From positions 1-64,000 of the forward strand of contig CAZPDM010000012.1 of NCBI GenBank assembly GCA_964585305.1: a stretch of 64,000 nucleotides of DNA, given 5' to 3'. The translations under genes were made by a program, and so were the position numbers. The notes under the pieces were generated by a model, which ran no database searches, was not told where the DNA came from, and saw nothing but the letters and a program-made list of their open reading frames with translations. The stretch comes from CAZPDM01 sp964585305. GTDB taxonomy: Bacteria; Planctomycetota; Uabimicrobiia; Uabimicrobiales; JABWCH01. Of this stretch, positions 43,990 through 53,169 are shown piece by piece; the first letter of the stretch is position 1; every line of letters begins with the position of its first letter.

Positions 43990-45507
43990 ATGGATTCATC
44001 TACGTATAATTATTACTTAGAACATTCAGAAGAGTATGCAAATCAAACTCGCCAGCTTGATGTAACTCCTTTTATAAGACAATTTACATATCTACTCCCG
44101 CCAAAAGCAAAAATTGTTGATTTAGGATGTGCAGCAGGAAGAGATTTAAAAATATTTAAGCAATTAGGTTTTGATGTACAAGGTGTTGAAGTTTGTCCAT
44201 CTTTGGCCCAAGTCGCTCAAGAGTATAGTAAATGCCCTGTTATAATTAGTGATATTTCCAAAATGGATATGATTTCCGATTGTGCTTATGATGGAATTTG
44301 GGTTTGCGCAACTCTTGTTCATACTTCTCCTCAAGAATTACATATAACTTTAAATGAGATCATTCGAATTGCAAAACCAGGCGCGACTCTTTTTATTTCT
44401 GTTAAAGAAGGCGAAGGCTCTTTTAAAGACGACAATGATCGGCTTTTCTTTCTTTATAATCAAAATTATATGAAAAAAATTCTTGATTCGTATTCTTTAG
44501 AATGTTTAGTAATGAATAGTAGTCTTGGGAATAATGCAAAATGGCTAAATATATGGGGAAAACTGCCACGTAACGGTAGTTCTGATGAGGTTCAAACAAC
44601 AAATTCTGTTGCATATTCATGGGGAAAATTATTACTTGAACAAGCAAATTTTGAAAAAGACAATTTAAGAAATTCTCATAACATAGCAAATGAAGCACGT
44701 TGGATTTTAGAATACGAAAATCAGCAAACAGCTTTGACAAAAGATACTCATGCCGAACTAACTAACATTTTTTTAGATCAGGAAAAAATTCTTGATATAA
44801 CAACTGAAAAACGCTATTTTAGTGCTATTCGCAAGCGTTGTCAGCACTGTCCATTAGACTATCTTTTAGGAATACGCAATTTTTGTAATTTAGATTTTTA
44901 TGTAACAACAGATGTTCTTATTCCTAGACCTGAAACAGAAATTATAGTAGAATATATAAAAGAGCAATATGCTAAAGAAAATAATTCCTCAATACTTGGA
45001 CTAGATCTTGCTACAGGAAGTGGATGTATTGCAATATCATTGTTGAAATATCTGCCCAATATTCAAATGATCGCCAGCGACATTTCTATGCCAGCTCTAG
45101 AAATTTGCAAAATCAATGCAAAAAGGCATCAAGTAGAAGAACGCCTTAAAATTTTACATAGCGATCTTTGGCAAGTAATTCCTAATACAAATAAATTTGA
45201 TTTTATTGTATCTAATCCTCCCTATATTTCTGAAAACGACTATCCTTTTCTCATGCCAGAAGTACAAAACTTTGAACCTAAAATTGCTTTATTAGGTGGC
45301 AAAGATGGTCTTGACTTTTATAGAAATATTCTTGCAAAAGCTTCTGAATATATTAAACCTAATGGATTACTTGTATTAGAAATTGGCCACGATCAAGCGG
45401 ATAAAATCTTGACTTTTTTACCAAAAGAATTAGCCTTAAAAAAAATTTTATTGGATCATCAAGAAATTCGTAGAGTTCTTGTTTTTTATAAACCGCTTTT
45501 TTCATAA
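43990..45507 (+). CDS. prmC: Fusion of a class I methyltransferase with PrmC (release-factor glutamine methyltransferase)
   Basis: A 505-residue protein. Residues 1-190 are a separate class I SAM methyltransferase (motif I KIVDLGCAAGRDL at 41-53, FISVKEGEGSF later), similar to small-molecule or ubiquinone/methionine-type methyltransferases. A short polar linker (about 192-205) leads to a complete PrmC: an N-terminal helical domain (SWGKLLLEQANFEKDNLRNS), PLDYLLGIRNF...VLIPRPETE, motif I GLDLATGSGCIA (337-348) and the catalytic NPPY at 409-412. PrmC methylates the Gln of the GGQ motif in release factors. The start at 43990 follows GGAG; the frame extends 20 residues upstream into rsmH. Confidence 0.88.
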   Translation: MDSSTYNYYLEHSEEYANQTRQLDVTPFIRQFTYLLPPKAKIVDLGCAAGRDLKIFKQLGFDVQGVEVCPSLAQVAQEYSKCPVIISDISKMDMISDCAYDGIWVCATLVHTSPQELHITLNEIIRIAKPGATLFISVKEGEGSFKDDNDRLFFLYNQNYMKKILDSYSLECLVMNSSLGNNAKWLNIWGKLPRNGSSDEVQTTNSVAYSWGKLLLEQANFEKDNLRNSHNIANEARWILEYENQQTALTKDTHAELTNIFLDQEKILDITTEKRYFSAIRKRCQHCPLDYLLGIRNFCNLDFYVTTDVLIPRPETEIIVEYIKEQYAKENNSSILGLDLATGSGCIAISLLKYLPNIQMIASDISMPALEICKINAKRHQVEERLKILHSDLWQVIPNTNKFDFIVSNPPYISENDYPFLMPEVQNFEPKIALLGGKDGLDFYRNILAKASEYIKPNGLLVLEIGHDQADKILTFLPKELALKKILLDHQEIRRVLVFYKPLFS

Positions 45508-45515
45508 AAATTTTC

Positions 45516-45544
45516 TTGACAATTTCTTTAAATCAGCATAAATT
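45516..45544 (+). promoter_or_regulatory. Promoter for the Sel1/pseudokinase gene
   Basis: TTGACA at 45516-45521 and TAAATT at 45539-45544 with a 17-base spacer, 53 bases upstream of the ATG at 45598. Confidence 0.7.
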
Positions 45545-45597
45545 ATATACAAAATTTATCCACCCACGTTCTAATATTATTCAACTGGAGCCTATAC

Positions 45598-47841
45598 ATG
45601 CGTTATGATAATTATAAAATCGATGTTTTAGAACAACTTAAAAGTACTGGTGGTTTAACCCGACATGTCCAATCTTCTATAGATTTGCTATGTGATATTC
45701 TAAATCGTTTAAGTATGCCTTCTTTACTCAGAACAATTGATGTTTTTTCTATTCGCACTATACAAGAACGTGCCCTTGTTAAAAAATTTGTCGGACAATT
45801 TGATATGTTTCCATCAGAAGCAAAAGGAAGTTCATTATTGCTGATGGAAAAAGGAAAATTACTATTTACACTAGGAGACTTTACTGGAGCAGCTCACGAT
45901 TTTTCAAATGCAGCCGTTGGAAATTATGATAAAGTTCAACGTGGTATTTGTCGTTTTAACCAATTTCAAGCATTGGTACAATTGGGGAAATATACAGAAG
46001 CCTTGCAATCTTATCAAGAAGCTATTACATCTTGTCCAGACCAATGCGAATTATTTGATAGCAACAAATATAAACCTGAAAAAGTATTAGGCTCAAGAAT
46101 ATGGGGTGTTATTTTTCTTTGTAAAACACAAGAAAAATCTTATATGATACAATCATTAGTAAGCCAATCTGAATCGAATTTAGCTGGTCTTGCAGAAGTA
46201 AAAAAATTGTTGGATGGTATAGAAAATCCATACTTATTAAAGATTCTTGAAATAGGAAAAGTTGCAAAAAATAATAACCCATATATAGTACATGATTATA
46301 TTCCTAACGTTTTAAATATTCGAGAATATATTGTAACAAATGGCGAAATTGTAGAAGGAAAAGCTACTCCTTTTTTAAAGAAAGTTGCAGAAGGAATGGC
46401 TGCTCCCCAAAGTAAAGAAATGATGCATGGAGATTTAAAACCTGGAAATGTTTTTGTTCAAGATCAAGAAGGAGTTTTAATTCCAATTATTATGAATTGG
46501 GGATTAAGTTTAGAACGCGAACGACTTAAAGAATATCATTTGGCAATGAATAAAGTAGAACTTGCACCAAATAACAATCTCGCAGAAGATATTTTAGAAT
46601 CAGTAGAATTTCGCGCGCCAGAACAACGCGATGAGGCAATTGAAGGAAGTGTAATCGCGCCTGGTCATTTTTCAGATACTTATTCTTTTGGAAAATTGTC
46701 AAGCTATACGCTATTTAAAACAACTCGCCCATATCCGCAACAATGGGAAAAATTGATGCAGGGAGAGGAATTGCGAGAAGTTGTAGAAACTTGTTGTTTA
46801 GAAAATCCTAAAAAACGCTATCAAAATTTTAAAACATTAGCTTCGCACTTTTCTGTTTATCGACTTGGATATAAGCATTACATTAAAAATGAATTTACTG
46901 ATGCAATCCGGTATTTTAAACGTGCTATAAAAAATGAAAACGATTCCTTAGCCAAATTTGCTCTTTATTTAATTTATAAAAGTGGCCGAGTTGGGCAAGT
47001 TTTATATGCTAAAGCAGAGATGTGGAAGAAAAAAGCCTTTGAACATTCTCAAATTCGTGAACAAATTGAAGATTTAGGAACGAATGGAGATATTATTGCA
47101 CAAACCATGATGGGATATATTTTTTATTTTGGAATTCAGCAACCTTTAGATCCTCATGAATCTTTAACTTGGTTCCAACGATCCGCAGATAAATGTCCTA
47201 TTGCTCAGACATTTATTGGGCATATTTATAGAAAAGGCTTTGAAGGGATTGCAAATATGTATGAGGCTTTCACTTGTTATAAAAAAGCCGCAAATAAAGA
47301 TTATGCCCCTGCTCAATTCATGCTTGGAATTATGTGTTTTTATGGTTTAGGGACAGAACAAGATTTTAGTACCGCAATTAAATGGTATGAAAAAGCCGCT
47401 GAAAAAGATTATCCTGCTGCGCAAACTCAACTAGGCTATCTTTACCGACATGGCTTAGACACTGTCGAAGATTATGATTTGGCTCAAGCATGGATAGAAA
47501 AAGGCCTTCCACAGGATTTTAATAAAGCTTTATATTGGTTTAATAAAGCTACCCAATTAGGTGATCCTACTGCACAAACAAATTTAGCATGTATGTATTT
47601 ATTTGGTATTGGAGTTACTCCAGATGTCGAAAAAGCAATTGAATTATTGCAGCAAGCAGCCGCAAAAGATTATCCATTAGCTCAATATGCACTAGTTTAT
47701 TTAAATCGCTATGGATTGGGAGTTAAACAAAACCATGGAGAATCTTTTAAATGGCTCAAACGCGCGACAATGAATGCAGACTCAGAAACTCGTAAATTTT
47801 TTGAAAGTATACTGAAACAACGCGCTGCGAAATTACAATAG
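45598..47841 (+). CDS. TPR - kinase-like - Sel1 repeat protein (probable pseudokinase)
   Basis: A 747-residue soluble protein. Residues 80-150 hold TPR-like repeats. Residues about 160-420 resemble a Ser/Thr kinase: HGDLKPGNV (277-285) keeps the catalytic-loop Asp and Asn, and SDTYSFGKLSSYTLFKTTRPYP matches subdomain IX. However, the VAIK lysine position reads Gln (MIQSLV, about 185) and DFG reads NWG (300-302), so ATP binding and catalysis are doubtful. Residues about 480-740 are Sel1 repeats (AIKWYEKAAEKDYPAAQTQLGYLYRHG and similar), which bind proteins. It is likely a scaffold that senses or recruits signalling partners. Confidence 0.8.
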   Translation: MRYDNYKIDVLEQLKSTGGLTRHVQSSIDLLCDILNRLSMPSLLRTIDVFSIRTIQERALVKKFVGQFDMFPSEAKGSSLLLMEKGKLLFTLGDFTGAAHDFSNAAVGNYDKVQRGICRFNQFQALVQLGKYTEALQSYQEAITSCPDQCELFDSNKYKPEKVLGSRIWGVIFLCKTQEKSYMIQSLVSQSESNLAGLAEVKKLLDGIENPYLLKILEIGKVAKNNNPYIVHDYIPNVLNIREYIVTNGEIVEGKATPFLKKVAEGMAAPQSKEMMHGDLKPGNVFVQDQEGVLIPIIMNWGLSLERERLKEYHLAMNKVELAPNNNLAEDILESVEFRAPEQRDEAIEGSVIAPGHFSDTYSFGKLSSYTLFKTTRPYPQQWEKLMQGEELREVVETCCLENPKKRYQNFKTLASHFSVYRLGYKHYIKNEFTDAIRYFKRAIKNENDSLAKFALYLIYKSGRVGQVLYAKAEMWKKKAFEHSQIREQIEDLGTNGDIIAQTMMGYIFYFGIQQPLDPHESLTWFQRSADKCPIAQTFIGHIYRKGFEGIANMYEAFTCYKKAANKDYAPAQFMLGIMCFYGLGTEQDFSTAIKWYEKAAEKDYPAAQTQLGYLYRHGLDTVEDYDLAQAWIEKGLPQDFNKALYWFNKATQLGDPTAQTNLACMYLFGIGVTPDVEKAIELLQQAAAKDYPLAQYALVYLNRYGLGVKQNHGESFKWLKRATMNADSETRKFFESILKQRAAKLQ

Positions 47842-47870
47842 ATATTTACTTCCTAAAGGAGTCTTTCGAG

Positions 47871-50027
47871 ATGGAAGAAAGAATTCAGGAACAATTGGCA
47901 AAGGAACTTAATCTTCCCTTGTCAGGTATTAAAGGGACTGTCAGTCTTCTCGATGAAGGAAATACGATTCCTTTTATTACTCGATACCGTAAAGAAGCTA
48001 CCGGAGGATTAAATGAAGAACAAATTCGGACTGTACAAGAACGTTTAACTTATCTACGAAGTCTTGAAGATAGAAAAAAAGAAGTCATTGAAAAAATTAA
48101 AGAATTAGAAAAATTAACGCCAGAACTTCAACAACAAATTGAGACAGCAACAACATTAAAAGTCGTTGAAGATTTATACTTGCCATATCGTCCTAAACGT
48201 CGTACACGTGCTACAATTGCTAAAGAAAAAGGCTTAGAACCTTTAGCAACTCTAATTTTTGAAGGAAGTAAGGTACTTCCAGATGACTTAGTTAGTCCAT
48301 TTATTTCTGAAGAAAAAGAAGTTCCTAATGCTAAAGCTACTTGGCAAGGCGCAATGGATATTGTTGCGGAAATGATTTCTGATGATATTAAAGCTAGAGA
48401 ACAAATTCGTATTCTTATGGCAAAAGATGGCAATATTGTTTCTCAAAAAACTTCCAAAACTATTGAAAACGAACAAGTATACCAAGATTATTTTGATTAC
48501 CAAGAACCTGTAAAAGATATTCCTCCCCATCGTATTTTAGCTTTAGATCGTGGAGAACAATCCAATGTTTTGCGTATCAAAATTAGCGTAGAAGAAGAGA
48601 AAGTTTGGTATGCTTTAGAACCGCTTTATATTAAAAATCTTCAAAGTACACTTAATGACTATTTACGTGAAGCTATCCACGATGGCTATAAACGATTATT
48701 AGCTCCAGCAATCACAACAGAAATTCGAAATGAGCTTACAGAAAAGGCTCATCTTCATGCTGTTAATGTCTTTGTTAAAAATTTGCGTAATCTTTTGATG
48801 CAACCAACAATTAGAAATATGCCTATTTTAGCTATTGATCCAGGTTATATCAGTGGTTGCAAATTAGCTATTTTATCAGAATTAGGAGATTTATTAGCTT
48901 ATGATGTTATGTTTCCCCATCAGCCACAAAAAAAACTAAAGGAATCTAAAGAAAAAATTTCTCAATACTATAAAAAATATTCTTTTCAAGCAATTGTTAT
49001 TGGTAATGGAACTGCTTGTCGTGAAACTGAAGAATTGATTGCGGAATGGATACAAGAGAATAAAATAAATGTTGTTTATACCATTGTAAGCGAAGCTGGT
49101 GCTTCCGTATATTCTGCTTCAGATGTAGCACGAGAAGAATTCCCGGAACTTGATGCCAGTTATCGGGGAACCGTTTCTATTGGACGCAGGCTCCTTGATC
49201 CTTTAGCCGAACTAGTTAAAATTGATCCGAAAAGTCTAGGCGTAGGCATGTATCAGCATGACATCAATCAAAAGTTATTAGATAAAGCATTGCATGATGT
49301 TGTAGAATCAGTTGTAAATTATGTTGGAGTAGATATAAATCGCGCTTCATTGCAACTTCTTTCTTATGTAGCAGGTGTTAATAAAAGAATTGCAAAAAGT
49401 ATACTAAGTTATCGAAAAGAACATGGACGCTTTAATAGTCGAGAAGAGTTAAAAAAAGTTCCAGGGATTAACGATAACGTCTTTATTCAATGCGCAGGAT
49501 TTTTACGTATTATAAAAGGAGTTAATCCTCTTGATAATACAGCAATCCATCCTGAAAGTTATGTTGCTTGTGAACATCTCTTAAATATCGTACAAGAAAA
49601 AGTACAAGAAATTCCACAACATACTACTTTATTTGAAACTAAGATTAAACAGCTTAATTTAGATGACATTTGCAACAAACTAAGTATTGGAAAGCCTACT
49701 TTGCATGACATTTTTGAAAACCTTAAAAAACCTGGTCGTGATCCACGGGATCAAGTTCCCGCTCCTATCTTTCGTAAAGAAGTATTAACGATGGACGATC
49801 TTGTGCCAGATATGGAACTTCAGGGCACAGTTCGAAATGTTGTTGATTTCGGCGCATTCATAGATATTGGCGTGAAAACAGATGGTTTGGTACATGTTTC
49901 ACAAATGTCAAAAGAATATGTAAAAAATCCACTTGAAATTTGCAAAGTAGGTGATATTGTGTGGGTTCGAGTGCTATCTGTAGATAAAACTCGAAATCGT
50001 ATTGGATTAAGTATGGTGAGAAAATAG
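47871..50027 (+). CDS. tex: Tex/YhgF-family transcription accessory protein
   Basis: A 718-residue RNA-binding protein. It has the N-terminal Tex HTH region (RIQEQLAKELNLPLSGIKGTVSLLDEGNTIPFITRYRKEATGGLNEEQIRTVQERLTYL), the YqgF-like domain (ILAIDPGYISGCKLAIL), two HhH motifs (VNKRIAKSILSYRKEHGRFNSREELKKVPGI) and a C-terminal S1 domain (LQGTVRNVVDFGAFIDIGVKTDGLVHVSQMS). Tex proteins associate with RNA polymerase and affect expression of many genes. It follows the Sel1 gene by 29 bases with AAAGGAG. Confidence 0.95.
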   Translation: MEERIQEQLAKELNLPLSGIKGTVSLLDEGNTIPFITRYRKEATGGLNEEQIRTVQERLTYLRSLEDRKKEVIEKIKELEKLTPELQQQIETATTLKVVEDLYLPYRPKRRTRATIAKEKGLEPLATLIFEGSKVLPDDLVSPFISEEKEVPNAKATWQGAMDIVAEMISDDIKAREQIRILMAKDGNIVSQKTSKTIENEQVYQDYFDYQEPVKDIPPHRILALDRGEQSNVLRIKISVEEEKVWYALEPLYIKNLQSTLNDYLREAIHDGYKRLLAPAITTEIRNELTEKAHLHAVNVFVKNLRNLLMQPTIRNMPILAIDPGYISGCKLAILSELGDLLAYDVMFPHQPQKKLKESKEKISQYYKKYSFQAIVIGNGTACRETEELIAEWIQENKINVVYTIVSEAGASVYSASDVAREEFPELDASYRGTVSIGRRLLDPLAELVKIDPKSLGVGMYQHDINQKLLDKALHDVVESVVNYVGVDINRASLQLLSYVAGVNKRIAKSILSYRKEHGRFNSREELKKVPGINDNVFIQCAGFLRIIKGVNPLDNTAIHPESYVACEHLLNIVQEKVQEIPQHTTLFETKIKQLNLDDICNKLSIGKPTLHDIFENLKKPGRDPRDQVPAPIFRKEVLTMDDLVPDMELQGTVRNVVDFGAFIDIGVKTDGLVHVSQMSKEYVKNPLEICKVGDIVWVRVLSVDKTRNRIGLSMVRK

Positions 50028-50030
50028 TTA

Positions 50031-50061
50031 TTTTTATAGGTTGAAATTCAACCTATAAAAA
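50031..50061 (+). repeat. Hairpin after tex
   Basis: A 14-bp perfect inverted repeat (50031-50044 with 50048-50061) right after the tex stop. It lacks a T run on the plus strand downstream, so termination is uncertain. Confidence 0.5.
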
Positions 50062-50091
50062 TAAACTTAAAATAAATTTAAAAGGAAAACT

Positions 50092-50907
50092 ATGAATCCT
50101 CCAGAATTTTTACAATTTATGAATAATATTAAGATGTACGATCTTACGCAAAGATTAAGTGTCCATACTCCACCCTGGCCAAGCTATGTGCCATTAAGCG
50201 TACAATATTTTAAAAGAATTGCTGGCGCACACATGGGACAAGGTGCCAATGGCCAAATTATCACAACAAGCAATCATGTGGGAACACACATGGATGGAGA
50301 AATTCATTTCTTTGGAGCAGGCAGAACTATTGGAGAAGTCCCACTTAACGAATGGGTAGGCCCTGGCGTTGTAGTTGACATTTCCCAAGATGTGGGAGAC
50401 TATGATTTATATTCTCCAGAAATGTTAATGAAACGGGCTGAAATTAAACAAGGCGATATTCTGATTATCAATACAGGCTACCATCGTTATGCTTGGGATC
50501 AACCAGAATCCGATGAAGTACGCTATTTTGTTCGCCATCCAGGCCCCAATCCTGATTTCCACAAATGGGCTTTGGATATGAAATTAAAATGGATTGGTGT
50601 TGATTGTGGCAGTGCTGATCATCCTATGAACACCATCATCCGTACCTGGCATCCCAAAGCCTTTATAGAAGCTGAAAACAAAGTGAAGAAAACTTATGGA
50701 AAACTTTGGGATGAATTGTTTCCACAAGAAGAATATTATCAAGTTATGCACATCAAACTTTTCCCCAAACGATTAGTTCATGCCGAAAATATTGGCGGTG
50801 AAATTGACAAAATCAATAATAAACGCGCTTGGATAGGATTTTTCCCACTACGCGGCATTGAATTAGAATCTGCTATGGGACGTTGTGTAGCTTGGGTTGC
50901 GGAATAA
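50092..50907 (+). CDS. Cyclase-family (kynurenine formamidase-like) metal hydrolase
   Basis: A 271-residue member of the putative-cyclase superfamily (KynB-like). The metal motif is HVGTHMDGEIHFFG (HxGTHxD), followed by GVVVDISQDVGDY, GDILIINTGYHRY and VDCGSADHPMNT. The family includes formylkynurenine formamidase, isatin hydrolase and polyketide cyclases. It lacks kyn operon neighbours, so the substrate is open. The ribosome binding site is AAAAGGAAAA. Confidence 0.82.
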   Translation: MNPPEFLQFMNNIKMYDLTQRLSVHTPPWPSYVPLSVQYFKRIAGAHMGQGANGQIITTSNHVGTHMDGEIHFFGAGRTIGEVPLNEWVGPGVVVDISQDVGDYDLYSPEMLMKRAEIKQGDILIINTGYHRYAWDQPESDEVRYFVRHPGPNPDFHKWALDMKLKWIGVDCGSADHPMNTIIRTWHPKAFIEAENKVKKTYGKLWDELFPQEEYYQVMHIKLFPKRLVHAENIGGEIDKINNKRAWIGFFPLRGIELESAMGRCVAWVAE

Positions 50908-50938
50908 GCAAACCATTGAAAATTAAATAACGTTGTAT

Positions 50939-50980
50939 AAAAAAATCGTGTTTGTCAAAATAACAAACACGATTTTTTCT
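50939..50980 (+). terminator. Strong rho-independent terminator after the cyclase-family gene
   Basis: TCGTGTTTGT pairs with ACAAACACGA across a 7-base loop, with A run in front and TTTTTTCT behind. An open frame starting at 50933 would run through it, so translation must begin downstream. Confidence 0.9.
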
Positions 50981-51019
50981 AGGCCAAAGTATTTTTCTTG
51001 CCTGCAAAGGTCAATAAAA

Positions 51020-52045
51020 ATGAAAATAAATATTTTTCGCAAATTACCTTTAAAAAAAGCTATTAAAGTTGAAGTTTTCAGGAAAATATTTTATAGCACC
51101 TGGACCAAGTTAATTATATTGTTTATTCTACAATGCTCTTGTGGATGTACTTTGGCATTATATCAACATTTGAACACAGAGAAGTATGAGATTAGAAAAT
51201 ATCAGAACAATTCACAAGAGATCGACAATAAAGAGATGATTAACTGGGGTGTTTATGGAGAAAAAAAAGTTTTAGGAGGAAAAAATTTTCATCATGCCCA
51301 ATTTGGAAATTTATTAAAAGGCGATGGACGCTATCTTGATGTGTATGTTCCTGTTGATAAAGAAAATGGTAATATAATAATATCAGAATCAACAATACCT
51401 ATAAATGGAAATAAGTCGGCAATTCTTATGATCAATGTTCCTCGTATAGTGTTAGGAATACCTGATATATTTTCTGAGAATAAAAAGTCAAAAGAGATTT
51501 TATCTCTCTATCCTCAAAAAATTTTAATTGATATACAATATCTATGGGATGTTGATGAGAATGGAAAAATTGCTGATTGGGTATTAAGTAATTTAGATGC
51601 AAGAGGAATTGTACTTTCTCCTAATTTGAAAATTACAGTCGTTCAAAAAGATAAAGAATGGACAATTGATGATCTAGACTTTCATAAAAAATATCTTGTA
51701 AAAGAAGTTGAAGACAACTACGGAGTATATCTTTATTTAAATGAGAATACATACGAAAATATTTCGGCAATTTTTTACCTAAAAATAGAAGAATGGCAAG
51801 AAGAAAAGGCAACTCTCATACATGCAATAAAGAATGACAATGATATTTGGGAAGATAACATTACCGAATGTCTTAAAGAAAATTTTAAATTAGTATGGGG
51901 AGAACGAAGTAAAGATGTTGTACTGGGCAAAAATATTTTATGGTATCTTCAACATGCAGGTTTTTTATTATCTGTGCCAATAGATATTGTTTGGAGTCCT
52001 ATATGGGTTCCTTATATTCTTAGCCCAGGATTGCCAAATAATTAA
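51020..52045 (+). CDS. Membrane-anchored lipoprotein-like protein, unknown function
   Basis: A 341-residue protein. The start at 51020 is preceded by AAAGG and lies beyond the terminator. A basic N-terminus leads to a hydrophobic stretch with lipobox-like LQCSCGC, so lipid attachment is likely. The mature part is polar and mixed alpha/beta, ending in GFLLSVPIDIVWSPIWVPYILSPG, which recalls the C-terminal pattern of YceK/YidQ-type lipoproteins (weak). Function is unknown. Confidence 0.65.
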   Translation: MKINIFRKLPLKKAIKVEVFRKIFYSTWTKLIILFILQCSCGCTLALYQHLNTEKYEIRKYQNNSQEIDNKEMINWGVYGEKKVLGGKNFHHAQFGNLLKGDGRYLDVYVPVDKENGNIIISESTIPINGNKSAILMINVPRIVLGIPDIFSENKKSKEILSLYPQKILIDIQYLWDVDENGKIADWVLSNLDARGIVLSPNLKITVVQKDKEWTIDDLDFHKKYLVKEVEDNYGVYLYLNENTYENISAIFYLKIEEWQEEKATLIHAIKNDNDIWEDNITECLKENFKLVWGERSKDVVLGKNILWYLQHAGFLLSVPIDIVWSPIWVPYILSPGLPNN

Positions 52046-52100
52046 ATAGTTGGATAATTTTTTATGCTATTATTTTTTTTTTTAAAGAAAGTATTTTTTT

Positions 52101-52859
52101 GTGAATACAGATGCGTTAAAAATATTGTTTATGCACGGTCTTGAGTCCGGGCCAAAAGGCAGTAAAGCTCGTTATTTGCAACAGAATTTCCAAAACGTTT
52201 GTATACCAAATATGCAGATGTCTTTGTTCGACATTAGAAAATCTAACAGTGTTTTGAGGAATATATTGAGTTGCCCAATTTTTTTTATTTGGCTGACAGC
52301 AGCGATAATTGGATTGATACTTGCTTTATTAACATGCAAATTATTAGCATTATTGATATGGAGTATCACATTTTCAGGAATATTATTTGTAATTCGAAAA
52401 TGTCTTATACAACAAGGATTATCTGCTTCACTTGAACGTTGTATAAAAATTCAAGCAGATGCTATCCATAATTTTCAACCCGATATTATTGTAGGTTCAA
52501 GTTGGGGAGCTTTTTTAGCTCTGATGTGTACATCTCGAGGATTATATTCCGGTCCACAATTATTGATAGCACCTCCCATCAAACTAGTTTTTGATAAACT
52601 TGGAAATTTAGATAATCGATGGAAAGATCTATGCAAAAGCATTTCTTTAGAAACAGCAAAACAAATATTACTTATTCATGGAAATAAAGATCGCACTGTT
52701 TCAGTATCAGATAGTCAATTGTTTGCTCAAACAATTGGAAGTGAATTAAAAATTTTTCCAGGAGATCATAGTCTAAATGAGATGTTGCTTGACACAGGAC
52801 AGAATAAATTTAAAGAATTGATTGATGAATTTGCAACACAGAATAAGATATGTGGCTAA
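52101..52859 (+). CDS. Alpha/beta hydrolase with an inserted membrane hairpin
   Basis: A 252-residue protein starting at GTG (AAAGAAAG upstream). It opens like YqiA-type esterases (ILFMHGLESGPKGSKARYL), and has nucleophile elbow VGSSWGAF, acid HGNKDRTVS and base GDHSLNE, so the Ser-Asp-His triad is complete. Between the first strand and the nucleophile it carries about 45 hydrophobic residues (FFIWLTAAIIGLILALLTCKLLALLIWSITFSGILFVI), apparently two transmembrane helices, not expected in this family. It may be a membrane-tethered esterase or thioesterase. Substrate unknown. Confidence 0.72.
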   Translation: MNTDALKILFMHGLESGPKGSKARYLQQNFQNVCIPNMQMSLFDIRKSNSVLRNILSCPIFFIWLTAAIIGLILALLTCKLLALLIWSITFSGILFVIRKCLIQQGLSASLERCIKIQADAIHNFQPDIIVGSSWGAFLALMCTSRGLYSGPQLLIAPPIKLVFDKLGNLDNRWKDLCKSISLETAKQILLIHGNKDRTVSVSDSQLFAQTIGSELKIFPGDHSLNEMLLDTGQNKFKELIDEFATQNKICG

Positions 52860-52910
52860 GAAAATTTTATAAACAATCGAAAAAAAATTGTAATATAAAA
52901 AGGAAAAAAT

Positions 52911-53114
52911 ATGGAATGTAAAAAAGAAAAAAACATGAGCAAATGTAATTGCAGCTATGATCCATGTAGTAGAAAAGGAATTTGTTGCGAATGTTTGCAG
53001 TACCATCTTAAAAATAGAGAATTACCCGGATGTTGCTTTCCTGAAAAAAATGAAAGAACATACAATCGTTCTTTTGAATATTTTGTAAAGTTAGTTACAG
53101 AAGGGAAAATATAA
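52911..53114 (+). CDS. DUF6485 small cysteine-rich protein
   Basis: A 67-residue protein with the DUF6485 pattern: CNCSYDPCSRKGICCECLQYHLKNRELPGCCFP then RTYNRSFEYF. Seven Cys residues suggest a metal site. Homologs are common in anaerobes and have no known role. AAAAAGGAAAA precedes the ATG. It is followed by a hairpin. Confidence 0.85.
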   Translation: MECKKEKNMSKCNCSYDPCSRKGICCECLQYHLKNRELPGCCFPEKNERTYNRSFEYFVKLVTEGKI

Positions 53115-53117
53115 ACA

Positions 53118-53149
53118 TAAGGCTTTTTGTGCAAACACAAAAAGCCTTA
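53118..53149. terminator. Hairpin between convergent DUF6485 and MttB-like genes
   Basis: A 14-bp perfect stem (53118-53131 with 53136-53149), with a 4-base loop, in the 55-base convergent gap. T-rich sequence follows a few bases later on either side, so it probably ends both transcripts. Confidence 0.6.
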
Positions 53150-53169
53150 AAAATTTCCTTCAAAAATAA

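Noticed and set aside
50933..51019. N-terminal extension of the lipoprotein gene at 51020
   Set aside because: The extra 29 codons run through a strong terminator hairpin and lack a ribosome binding site.
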